The translations under genes and the position numbers were made by a program. The notes under the pieces are model-generated. The model ran no database searches. It was not told the DNA's origin and saw only the letters and a program-made list of their open reading frames with translations. Source: an uncultured Cellulomonas sp. (GTDB taxonomy: Bacteria; Actinomycetota; Actinomycetes; Actinomycetales; Cellulomonadaceae). From it: a stretch of DNA of 64,000 nucleotides. Shown piece after piece: positions 51,452 through 63,450 of this stretch (positions within the stretch are counted from its first letter, which is position 1; each line of letters begins with the position of its first letter). The stretch lies in the NCBI RefSeq assembly GCF_947494015.1, contig NZ_CANLTL010000012.1, positions 1-64,000 of the forward strand. The letters run 5' to 3'.

Positions 51452-52567
51452 GTGCCCACGCCCCGCCACGCCCGGGCGCCGCACCGCGGCCTGCTGCCGG
51501 ACGTGCGCCCCCTGGACCGGTTCCAATCCATCAAGATCAAGCTCGGCGTCCTGGTGGCCGCCACCGTGAGCCTGGCCGCGTTCCTGACCTGGATCGGGCT
51601 GCACTACCACCTCGGCCCCACCCGCACGCTGCCGCTGGCGATCGTGCTGTCGCTCGTGGTCACCCAGGTGCTGGCCCGCGGCATGACGTCGCCGCTGCGG
51701 GAGATGACCGCGGCGGCGCGTGCGATGGCCAACGGCGACCTGTCCCAGCGGGTGCGGTCCACCAGCCGCGACGAGGTCGGCCAGCTCGCGCACGCCTTCA
51801 ACTCGATGGCCGAGGACCTGGCCTCCACCGACCTGCTGCGGCGCGAGATGGTCGCGAACGTCTCGCACGAGCTGCGCACCCCGGTCACCGCCCTGCAGGC
51901 GCAGCTGGAGAACATCGTCGACGGCGTCTCCGAGCCCGACCCGGCCACCATGCAGGCGGCGCTGGCCCAGACCGAGCGCCTGGGCCGGCTGGTCACGTAC
52001 CTGCTCGACCTGTCCCGGGTCGAGGCCGGCGCGGTGGGCCTGGACGTGCAGGACGTCGCCCTCGCGGACTTCCTGCAGGACGCCGCCGACGCCGCCGCCC
52101 TGGTCGGCGCCGACAAGGAGCTGCGGTTCCCGGTCGTCGTCGACCCGCCCGACCTCACCCTGCCCGCCGACGCCGAGCGCCTGCACCAAGTGCTCGCCAA
52201 CCTCCTGCACAACGCGGTGCGTCACTCCCCGCGCGGGGAGGAGGTCCGCCTCGAGGCGTCCCGGCACGGCGACCGGGTCGTGATCGACGTCGTCGACCAC
52301 GGGCCCGGGATCGCCCGCGAGCAGCGGGCCCGGGTGTTCGAGCGGTTCGCGCGCGGCAACAGCCCCGCGCAGACCGGTCAGATCCCCACCGGCGGGACCG
52401 GCATCGGCCTGGCGATCGTGCGCTGGGCCGTGAGCCTGCACGGCGGCACGGTCGAGGTCGCCGACACGTCCACCGGCTGCACCATGCGCCTGTCCCTGCC
52501 GGCCCACCCACCCGCCGCCGACGCCGGCAACGGCACCCACCCCGCACCCCGGAAGGTCCTGCGATGA
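51452..52567 (+). CDS. Sensor histidine kinase
   Basis: A 371-residue membrane kinase. Two helices (LGVLVAATVSLAAFLTWIGLHY and TLPLAIVLSLVVTQVLA) are separated by only a very short loop, then HAMP (REMTAAARAMANGDLSQRV), HisKA with His139 (NVSHELRTPV), and HATPase with N box NLLHNAVRHSP and DHGPGIAREQ. The near absence of an extracellular sensor domain suggests it senses the membrane itself, as in intramembrane-sensing kinases linked to ABC transporters. GTG 51452. Confidence 0.92.
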   Translation: MPTPRHARAPHRGLLPDVRPLDRFQSIKIKLGVLVAATVSLAAFLTWIGLHYHLGPTRTLPLAIVLSLVVTQVLARGMTSPLREMTAAARAMANGDLSQRVRSTSRDEVGQLAHAFNSMAEDLASTDLLRREMVANVSHELRTPVTALQAQLENIVDGVSEPDPATMQAALAQTERLGRLVTYLLDLSRVEAGAVGLDVQDVALADFLQDAADAAALVGADKELRFPVVVDPPDLTLPADAERLHQVLANLLHNAVRHSPRGEEVRLEASRHGDRVVIDVVDHGPGIAREQRARVFERFARGNSPAQTGQIPTGGTGIGLAIVRWAVSLHGGTVEVADTSTGCTMRLSLPAHPPAADAGNGTHPAPRKVLR

Positions 52568-53580
52568 ACACGCACACCGCGCCCGAGCCCCCGGGCCCCG
52601 CCGCCGCCCGCGGCTCGGACCGGCAGGCCCCCGACGGCGACCGGACCATCCGGATCGACCACCTGTCGAAGACGTTCGGTGCGGTGCGCGCCGTCGACGA
52701 CCTGAGCTTCACCGTGCAGCCCGGCCGGGTCACCGGCTTCCTCGGCCCGAACGGGGCCGGCAAGACCACGACGCTGCGCATGCTGCTCGGGCTCGTGCGG
52801 CCGACGTCGGGCACCGCGACCATCGGCGGGCACACCTACGCCGACCTGGACCGGCCGATGCACCGCGTCGGCGCCGCGCTCGAGGCGGCCAGCTTCCACC
52901 CCGGCCGCTCCGCGCTGGACCACCTGCGCGTGTACGCGCCGCAGGCGGGCGTGCCGGACTCCCGGTGCACCGAGGTGCTCGGCCTCGTCGGGCTCGACGG
53001 CGTCGCCAGGCGCCGCGTCGGCGGCTTCTCGCTCGGCATGCGCCAGCGGCTGGCGCTCGCCACGACCCTGCTCGGCGACCCCGGCGTGCTGCTCCTGGAC
53101 GAGCCCGCGAACGGCCTGGACCCCGAGGGGATCGCGTGGCTGCGCGCGTTCCTGCGGCACCTGGCCGGCGAGGGCCGCACCGTCCTGGTGTCCAGCCACG
53201 TGCTGTCCGAGGTCGAGCAGACCGTGGACGACGTCGTCATCATCGCCCGCGGGCGCCTCGTCCACGCCTCGTCCCTGCCCGAGCTCGCCGCCCTCGCGGA
53301 GCCGACCGTGCGGGTCTCGTCGCCCGACGACACCGGCCTGCGGTCCCTGGTCAGCTCCGCGGGCTGGGACCGGCTGGTCGAGCCGGCAGCCGATCCCCGA
53401 CCGGGAACCCTGGTGCTGCGGCAGGTGCGGGCGGCCGAGGTCGGCGCGCGGGCGTTCGCGGCCGGGCTGGAGCTGCACGAGCTGGCCACCCGCGACGTCG
53501 GGCTCGAGGGGATCTTCCTGCGACTCGTCGGGGATCCACCGGCGGGTGGCGGGCCGCGCCGGAAGGACGGGGACGCGTGA
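52564..53580 (+). CDS. ABC transporter ATP-binding protein
   Basis: A 338-residue protein. After a disordered ~25-residue head come Walker A GPNGAGKT (61-68), Q-loop region, signature FSLGMRQRLALATTLL, Walker B GVLLLDEPANGLDPEG and switch His SSHVLSE. The C-terminal ~100 residues are the extension seen in bacitracin/lantibiotic-type (BcrA-like) exporters. ATG 52564 overlaps the kinase stop (ATGA), and the permease start overlaps its own stop (TGATG). Confidence 0.93.
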   Translation: MNTHTAPEPPGPAAARGSDRQAPDGDRTIRIDHLSKTFGAVRAVDDLSFTVQPGRVTGFLGPNGAGKTTTLRMLLGLVRPTSGTATIGGHTYADLDRPMHRVGAALEAASFHPGRSALDHLRVYAPQAGVPDSRCTEVLGLVGLDGVARRRVGGFSLGMRQRLALATTLLGDPGVLLLDEPANGLDPEGIAWLRAFLRHLAGEGRTVLVSSHVLSEVEQTVDDVVIIARGRLVHASSLPELAALAEPTVRVSSPDDTGLRSLVSSAGWDRLVEPAADPRPGTLVLRQVRAAEVGARAFAAGLELHELATRDVGLEGIFLRLVGDPPAGGGPRRKDGDA

Positions 53581-54398
53581 TGGGCACCGCACTGAGGACC
53601 GAGTACCGCAAGCTCGTCACCACCCGGATGTGGTGGGTGCTGCTGGTGGTGATGGCGCTGTACATGGCGTTCCTCGCCGCCGTCCTGGCGTTCAGCCTCA
53701 CGCTCGAGGGCGGGGGTGGTGGCGGCTTCACGGGCACGCCGCAGGCGACGCCGTTGTCCCCCGAGGAGCTCGCCCGCACCATCTACACGCTGGCCACCTC
53801 GCTCGGCTACGTGTTCCCGGTGATCGTCGGCGCACTGGCGATGACCGGGGAGTTCCGGCACCAGACGATCACCCCGACCCTGCTGGCCGAGCCGCGACGG
53901 TCGGTGGTGCTCGCCGCCAAGATGCTCTCCAGCATCGTGGTGGGTCTGGTGTTCGGCGTCGTGGGGACGCTCGCCACCGTCGGCGCCGGCGCCGCCACGC
54001 TCGCCCTGCGCGGCGAGGCGACCGGGCTCACCGAGCCGATCGTGCTGCGCAGCGCGGGGCTGTCCGTGCTCGCGTTGACCGTGTGGACCGTGGTGGGCGT
54101 CGGGTTCGGCGCGCTGATCACCAACCAGGTCGCGGTGATCGTGGTGCTGCTCGCGTTCACCCAGTTCGTCGAGCCGGTCCTGCGCATCGTGCTGGCCCAG
54201 CTGGACTGGGCCGCAGGTGTGTCCAAGTTCCTGCCGGGGGCGGCCGGGGAGTCCATCACCGGCGCGTCCTTCTACGCCGGCACGGGGATGGGTGCCGACC
54301 TGCTGGGCTCGGGGCAGGGACTCGCGGTGCTGCTCGGCTACGCCCTGATGTTCGCCGTCCTGGGGCGGCTCCTGGCGCTGCGCCGGGACATCACCTGA
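53580..54398 (+). CDS. ABC-2 type transporter permease
   Basis: A 272-residue membrane protein with about six helices (MWWVLLVVMALYMAFLAAVLAF, YVFPVIVGALAMTGEFRHQTI, IVVGLVFGVVGTLATVGAGAATLAL, VLALTVWTVVGVGFGALITNQVAVIVVLL). The GEFRHQTITPTLLAEPRR segment after TM2 is characteristic of ABC-2 permeases of the BcrB type. With the ATPase it forms an exporter, probably for an antibiotic peptide or lipid, under control of the upstream two-component pair. Confidence 0.9.
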   Translation: MGTALRTEYRKLVTTRMWWVLLVVMALYMAFLAAVLAFSLTLEGGGGGGFTGTPQATPLSPEELARTIYTLATSLGYVFPVIVGALAMTGEFRHQTITPTLLAEPRRSVVLAAKMLSSIVVGLVFGVVGTLATVGAGAATLALRGEATGLTEPIVLRSAGLSVLALTVWTVVGVGFGALITNQVAVIVVLLAFTQFVEPVLRIVLAQLDWAAGVSKFLPGAAGESITGASFYAGTGMGADLLGSGQGLAVLLGYALMFAVLGRLLALRRDIT

Positions 54399-54719
54399 CC
54401 GGACGTCACCCGTCCGGTCCCGGCTCACCCCGTCCGCGCCCCGTCCGCCCCCCGGGGGCCCGGCAGGGCCGGTCCGGGGGTGCCCGGCGAGGCGACCGAC
54501 CGGTGACGCCCGGGTCGACGCGGACCGACGGTTGAGCTGTGACTGAGCCGCCGTTTGCCAGTCGTTGGGACGGCGAAGCACCCGGCCACCATTCACCCGC
54601 GGACCGGCCCGCGCGCGCCTCTCCCCGGTCGTGCCACCACGGGACGAGGGCATAGGGTTGGACGAAACCTGATCTCCAACGAAGCGGTCATAGCCGCGGC
54701 GGAAGTGGGCGAACTTCGC
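54399..54719. other. Intergenic region upstream of kgd
   Basis: About 320 bases of very GC-rich, non-coding sequence followed by an AT-richer last 150 bases (for example CATAGGGTTGG near 54650) that probably carry the kgd promoter and leader. No strong hairpin, riboswitch or RNA gene is recognised. Confidence 0.4.
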
Positions 54720-58667
<3,948 letters not shown>

Positions 58668-58696
58668 GGCCGGAGCCGTCCAGCCGGCGGCCTCAG

Positions 58697-58734
58697 CCAG
58701 GGCCGGGCGTCCCACGCGGGACGCCCGGCCCTGG
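58697..58734. terminator. Bidirectional terminator between kgd and the GlxA-type gene
   Basis: A perfect 17-bp stem CCAGGGCCGGGCGTCCC / GGGACGCCCGGCCCTGG with a 4-base loop, without a T tract, placed between convergent genes. Just after it (58742-58802) the unit CGGCCGGGCGC recurs four times imperfectly. Confidence 0.7.
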
Positions 58735-58805
58735 ACGCATCTACGGCCGGGCGCACTCACGGCCGGGCGTGCCTGCGGCCGCGCGCGTCTGCGGCCGGGC
58801 GCGTG

Positions 58806-59774
58806 TCAGGCCGGCCCCGCCAGGGACGGGCGCGCGGCGAACGTCCGCCGGTACGCGGCCGGACTCGTGCCGAGCCGGCGGGTGAAGTGGTGGCGCAGCA
58901 CCGCGGCGGTGCCGAACCCGCACCGGCGGGCGACGTCCTCCACCGGCGCGTCGGTGCGCTCCAGCAGCTCCTGGGCGCGCAGCACCCGCTGCCGGATGAG
59001 CCACGCCGCCGGCGTCGTGCCGGTCTCGGCCCGGAAGCGGCGGGCGAACGTCCGCTCGGACATCAGCGCCCGGGCGGCGAGGTCCGGGACCGACATGTCG
59101 TCGGCCAGGTGGTCGAGCATCCACACCAGCAGCGGCTCCAGGGTGTCGGCCTGGACCGGCAGCGGGGTGTCGACGTACTGCGCCTGCCCCCCGTCACGGT
59201 GCGGCGGGACGACCATCCGGCGGGCGACCGCCGCCGCCGCGGCCGCACCGAGCTCGCGGCGGACCAGGTGCAGGCAGGCGTCGATCCCGGCGGCCGTCCC
59301 GGCGCTGGTCACCACGCCGCGGTCCTCGACGTAGAGCACCGCGGGGTCCACGACCGCGGTCGGGACGAGCTCCGCCAGTCGGTCGGTGTGCATCCAGTGG
59401 GTCGTGCACCGGCGCCCGTCCAGCAGCCCGGCGCGGCCGAGCGCGAAGGCGCCACTGCACACGCTCAGCACCCACGCCCCGCGGTCGGCGGCCGCCCGCA
59501 GCGCGTCCAGCGCCGCGTCGGCCACCTCGCCGCCGCCGTAGGCCGGCACCACGACGAGGTCCGCCGCGGCCGCGGCGTCCAGGCCCCGCTCGACGACCAG
59601 GTCGAAGCCCATGCTCGTCGTGACCGGCCCCGGCCGCACGGCGCACACCGCGAAGTCGAACGCGGGACCGCCGGTGTCGGTGCGGTCGATCCCGAACACC
59701 TCGCACGCGACCCCGAGCTCGAACGGGGCCACCTCGGGCAGGGCCAGGACGGCGACGGAGCGGAGCACGCGCAC
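58806..59774 (-). CDS. GlxA-family transcriptional regulator (DJ-1/PfpI + AraC HTH)
   Basis: A 322-residue protein. The N-terminal DJ-1/PfpI domain includes LPEVAPFELGVACEVFGIDRTDTGG and VLSVCSGAFALGRAGLLDGRRCTTHWMH, where the nucleophile-elbow cysteine is present. The C-terminal AraC double HTH is MSVPDLAARALMSERTFARRFRAETGTTPAAWLIRQRVLRAQELLERTDAPVEDVARRCGFGTAAVLRHHFTRRLG. It regulates unknown targets. Divergent from the small membrane protein gene at 59851, with TGGCAGGAA and TTTCTGCCA as an inverted pair between them. GTG 59774. Confidence 0.92.
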   Translation of the reverse strand: MRVLRSVAVLALPEVAPFELGVACEVFGIDRTDTGGPAFDFAVCAVRPGPVTTSMGFDLVVERGLDAAAAADLVVVPAYGGGEVADAALDALRAAADRGAWVLSVCSGAFALGRAGLLDGRRCTTHWMHTDRLAELVPTAVVDPAVLYVEDRGVVTSAGTAAGIDACLHLVRRELGAAAAAAVARRMVVPPHRDGGQAQYVDTPLPVQADTLEPLLVWMLDHLADDMSVPDLAARALMSERTFARRFRAETGTTPAAWLIRQRVLRAQELLERTDAPVEDVARRCGFGTAAVLRHHFTRRLGTSPAAYRRTFAARPSLAGPA

Positions 59775-59850
59775 AGTCTGGCAGGAAATGCACGGTCCCG
59801 GTCACCTCTGCCACTCGTGGCGGAATGCTGGCACTCATAGGCTTTCTGCC

Positions 59851-60000
59851 ATGACTCCTCTCGTCGTGATCCTCGTCCTGACCGCCCTGGTCCTTCTCGT
59901 CGCCGACGTCGTCACCGTCCGGCACGACGGCCTGGGCACCCTCGAGCCGCCGCGGTCCCACCCCCGCGACGACCTGGGGTGGCCCGGCCGGTTCGTCTGA
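59851..60000 (+). CDS. Small single-pass membrane protein (49 aa)
   Basis: ATG 59851 opens a 49-residue frame with one membrane helix, MTPLVVILVLTALVLLVADVV, and a short cytosolic tail with HDGLGTLEPPRSHPRDDLGWPGRF, a pattern I have met in small actinobacterial membrane proteins of unknown function. It has coding-type third-position GC and directly faces the divergent GlxA-type regulator, which may control it. Confidence 0.6.
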   Translation: MTPLVVILVLTALVLLVADVVTVRHDGLGTLEPPRSHPRDDLGWPGRFV

Positions 60001-60172
60001 CCTCCCCGTCACCGGCCCACCTCCGGCCCGCGCGGGCGGCGGGCTGCCCTCCTGCGCGATCTCTGGACGGCGGGCGGCCCGCGCGTCGGCGCCCCGTCCG
60101 GCCTCGCGCTTGCGAGACTGTCCCCCAGCGCCGTCGTCGGCGCGGGACGACGGAACGGACTGGGGTGAGCGT

Positions 60173-60772
60173 GTGAGCGAGCTGCCGATGCGCCTGGTGG
60201 TGGTCGGCGACGAGCTGGCGGCCGGCGCCGGGGACCCGAAGGGGCTCGGCTGGGTCGGACGGGTGGCGGCGCGGACGCACACCCCGACCGCGGCGACGTT
60301 CCTCACCCTGGCCGTGCCGGGCGAGACGAGCAGCGCCCTCGGTGCCCGGTGGGACGAGGAGGCGAGCCGCCGCTTCACCGCGGACACCGACAACCGGCTC
60401 GTCGTCGCCCTGGGCCGGGCCGACCTGGGGGCCGGCCTGTCGATCGCGCGCAGCCGGCTGAACCTCGCCAACATCCTCGACGTCGCCGAGTCCCGCCGGA
60501 TCCAGACGTTCGTCGTCGGCCCCCCGCCCGGACGCACCGAGGACAACGACCGGATCGCGGACCTGTCGGCCGCCTACGCCGACGTCGCGACCCGCCGCCG
60601 CATCCCCTACGTGGACACCTGCTCGCCGCTGGCGACCCACGAGCAGTGGCTCGGCGACCTCGCCGCCGGGGACGGGCTGCTACCCGGCCAGGCCGGCTAC
60701 GGCATGATCGCGTGGCTCGTCCTGCACACGGGCTGGCACGCCTGGCTCGGCCTGCCCGACGACGGCGCATAG
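60173..60772 (+). CDS. SGNH/GDSL-like hydrolase family protein
   Basis: A 199-residue protein starting at GTG 60173. The N-terminal block LVVVGDELAAGAGDPKGLGWVGRVAART corresponds to SGNH block I, but the usual catalytic serine position reads GDEL instead of GDSL. Block II (GETSS), block III (ALGRADLG, where GxND would be expected) and block V (PGQAGYGMIA, where DxxH is usual) are also altered. The fold is likely retained while activity may be lost. Cytoplasmic, function unknown. Confidence 0.7.
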   Translation: MSELPMRLVVVGDELAAGAGDPKGLGWVGRVAARTHTPTAATFLTLAVPGETSSALGARWDEEASRRFTADTDNRLVVALGRADLGAGLSIARSRLNLANILDVAESRRIQTFVVGPPPGRTEDNDRIADLSAAYADVATRRRIPYVDTCSPLATHEQWLGDLAAGDGLLPGQAGYGMIAWLVLHTGWHAWLGLPDDGA

Positions 60773-60856
60773 CCCGCACCGGATCTGGGCGGGCGCCCCG
60801 ACCGACCCGCGGCCACCCGGGCGTGCCCCGGCCGTCCGCCCCGGGACCCGCCCCGG

Positions 60857-61948
60857 TCAGGCGGCGACGACGCCCGCGCGCCGCAGCTCGACGGTGAGGT
60901 CCTGCGGGCTGCTGGCCGCCGCGCACGCCTCGGCGTAGGTCACCGAGCCGTCCCGCACGAGCGTGAACAGGTGCTGGTCGAACGTCTGCATCTTGTAGTA
61001 CGCGCCCTCCCGGATCAGGTCCCGCAGCGGTGGCGAGCCGAGCGGGTCCACGATCGCCTCGGCCGTCCGGCCGGTGTTGACCATGACCTCGACCGCTGGA
61101 CGGCGCCCGCCGCCGTCGGCCCGCCGCACCAGCCGCTGCGAGACGACGCCGCGCAGCGACTGCGCCACGGCGTGCCGGATCTGGGCCTGCTCGTACGGCG
61201 GGAAGCAGTCGACGATGCGGTTGACCGTCTCACCGGCGTCGATCGTGTGCAGCGTGGACAGCACCAGGTGCCCGGTCTCCGCCGCGGACAGCGCGGCCCG
61301 CACCGTCTCGCTGTCGCGCATCTCGCCGACCAGGATGACGTCAGGGTCCTGCCGCATGGCGGCCCGCAGCGCCGAGGCGAAGTCGACGGTGTCCTGGCGC
61401 ACCTCGCGCTGGGAGACGATCGACCGCTTGTCCGGGTGCAGCACCTCGATGGGGTCCTCGATCGTGACGATGTTGACCTCGCGGTAGGTGTTGATCAGGT
61501 CGACCATCGACGCCAGCGTCGTCGTCTTGCCCACCCCGGTCGGGCCGGTGACCAGCACGAGGCCACGCGGCTCGAGCGCGAGCTCGCCGACGATCTCGGG
61601 CAGCCCCAGGTCCGCCAGCGGCTGCGCGCCGACGGCGACCCGGCGGAACACCATCGCGTAGGCGCCGCGTGCCTGGTAGGCGTTCACCCGGAACCGGCCC
61701 ACCCCGGCGACCGAGTACGCGAAGTCGGCCTCGTGCGTGGTGCGGAAGGTCGGGGCCAGGTCGGCAGGCAGCACCTCGGCGAGCATGTGCTCGGTGTCCG
61801 CCGGCGTCAGGTCCCGCACCCCGATCCGGCGCAGCGCGCCCTCCACCCGTACGCGCGGCCCGGAGCCCACCTTGACGTGCAGGTCCGACCCCCCCGAGCT
61901 CGCCAGGGCGTGCAGGAGCGGGACGACGGAGAGCGGTGCATCGGTCAC
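60857..61948 (-). CDS. PilT-type twitching/retraction ATPase
   Basis: A 363-residue protein of PilT/PilU type: an N-terminal PAS-like domain (SDLHVKVGSGPRVRVEGALRRI), Walker A GPTGVGKT (135-142), Asp box EVNIVTIEDPIE, Walker B QDPDVILVGEMRDSET and His box LSTLHT-DAGETVNRIVDCFP. GTG 61948 has AGGGAGG just upstream. It is a stand-alone gene; no type IV pilus biogenesis genes are adjacent, and the Tad system in this window does not normally use a separate retraction ATPase. Its pilus partner must be elsewhere. Confidence 0.9.
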   Translation of the reverse strand: MTDAPLSVVPLLHALASSGGSDLHVKVGSGPRVRVEGALRRIGVRDLTPADTEHMLAEVLPADLAPTFRTTHEADFAYSVAGVGRFRVNAYQARGAYAMVFRRVAVGAQPLADLGLPEIVGELALEPRGLVLVTGPTGVGKTTTLASMVDLINTYREVNIVTIEDPIEVLHPDKRSIVSQREVRQDTVDFASALRAAMRQDPDVILVGEMRDSETVRAALSAAETGHLVLSTLHTIDAGETVNRIVDCFPPYEQAQIRHAVAQSLRGVVSQRLVRRADGGGRRPAVEVMVNTGRTAEAIVDPLGSPPLRDLIREGAYYKMQTFDQHLFTLVRDGSVTYAEACAAASSPQDLTVELRRAGVVAA

Positions 61949-62091
61949 GGCCTCCCTATCGGCCGATGCCCGCCCCGCTGTGATCGGCCACCCGGGTGGC
62001 GGTCGGACCGGGGGCATGTGGGACCATGGGGGCGACCCGAGATCACGCCGTGCCCGCTGTGGCATGCGGCGAACGGCAGAGGAGAGCACAG

Positions 62092-62166
62092 ATGAGCAAG
62101 CGAGGACGCAAGCGTCGCGCCCGCAAGGGCAGCGCAGCCAACCACGGCAAGCGGCCCAACGCCTGA
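62092..62166 (+). CDS. Ribosomal protein bL37 (24 aa)
   Basis: ATG 62092 opens a 24-residue, very basic frame beginning MSKRGRKRRARKG and ending ANHGKRPNA, the signature of the actinobacterial small ribosomal protein bL37, which binds 23S rRNA. AGAGGAGAG stands in front at proper spacing, and a hairpin terminator follows 18 bases after the stop, so it is a short transcription unit of its own. It is easily overlooked because of its size. Confidence 0.88.
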   Translation: MSKRGRKRRARKGSAANHGKRPNA

Positions 62167-62184
62167 GCAGTCCGTGGCACACCT

Positions 62185-62214
62185 CGGGCCCGGTGCGAGA
62201 TCGCACCGGGCCCG
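62185..62214 (+). terminator. Terminator of the bL37 unit
   Basis: The inverted repeat CGGGCCCGGTGCGA / TCGCACCGGGCCCG has 14-base arms and 2 central bases (a realistic loop of ~8-10 opens at the tip). It is followed by a moderately T-containing TGGTCTG. Placed directly after the bL37 stop. Confidence 0.7.
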
Positions 62215-62308
62215 TGGTCTGCCCGTGGTCTTCCCGTGGTCTGCACGCCGGTCCGGCTCACGTCCGCGTCCGCGGGGACGTGGCCCGGTCAGGTGGCCGG
62301 GGCCGGGC

Positions 62309-62586
62309 TCAGGTGAGCTGGGTCCGCAGGACCGTCAGGTGCTCGCGGATGCGGAGGTGCAGCTCCACGGGCGCGCACTCCGAGCAGGAGCGGCGCACGA
62401 GCGCCCGCACGTGCTCCTCGACGTCGTACTCGGCCAGGCACGGCTCGCAGTAGGCGAGGTGCTCACGGATCCGGTCGCCGTCCGCCTCGGGCAGCTCCGA
62501 GTCCAGGAACTCGAACAGCCTGCCCAGTGCCTGCTCGCAGTTGACGGGACCCGAGGGCCCCTCCGCCGCGGCATCGTCCTGCACGC

Positions 62587-62590
<4 letters not shown>
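62309..62590 (-). CDS. rsrA: Anti-sigma factor RsrA (zinc-binding, thiol redox sensor)
   Basis: A 93-residue ZAS-family anti-sigma factor: [58 protein letters not shown]. The HxxxCxxC core is HLAYCEPC with an upstream Cys, and a further CSEC pair is present. Reduced, it holds SigR; oxidation by disulfide stress releases zinc and the sigma factor. ATG 62590 overlaps the sigR stop as ATGA. Confidence 0.93.
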
Positions 62591-63207
<617 letters not shown>

Positions 63208-63348
63208 CACGGGCGAGCCTATCCCCGCGCGGCCGGACGCGTCGTGGCCCGGTGCGCCGGGCACGAGGACCTCGGCGACCAGCACGCCGGGCACGGGTAC
63301 CGACGACGTCGTCGGGCGCTCGGCGAGCAGACAGGTCATGACGGCCCC

Positions 63349-63374
63349 AACCGGAGACCCCCGGGGTCCATTCC
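63349..63374 (-). promoter_or_regulatory. SigR-type promoter upstream of sigR
   Basis: On the minus strand the sequence reads GGGAAT, 18 bases, GTT, which matches the SigR consensus GGAAT-N18-GTT exactly. It would start transcription about 7 bases downstream (near 63342), giving positive autoregulation and a transcript beginning almost at the in-frame ATG 63339. Confidence 0.8.
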
Positions 63375-63450
63375 CGCTGCCGAGCCGCGCACGAGCGGCT
63401 AGCGTCGAACCGACCGCCCCGGCCCGCGCTGGGACCTGCGACCGAGAGAA

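Noticed and set aside
63208-63348. Using ATG 63339 as the sole start of sigR
   Set aside because: The core family start at 63207 gives the normal SigR length. The upstream ATG is better treated as an additional, promoter-specific isoform.
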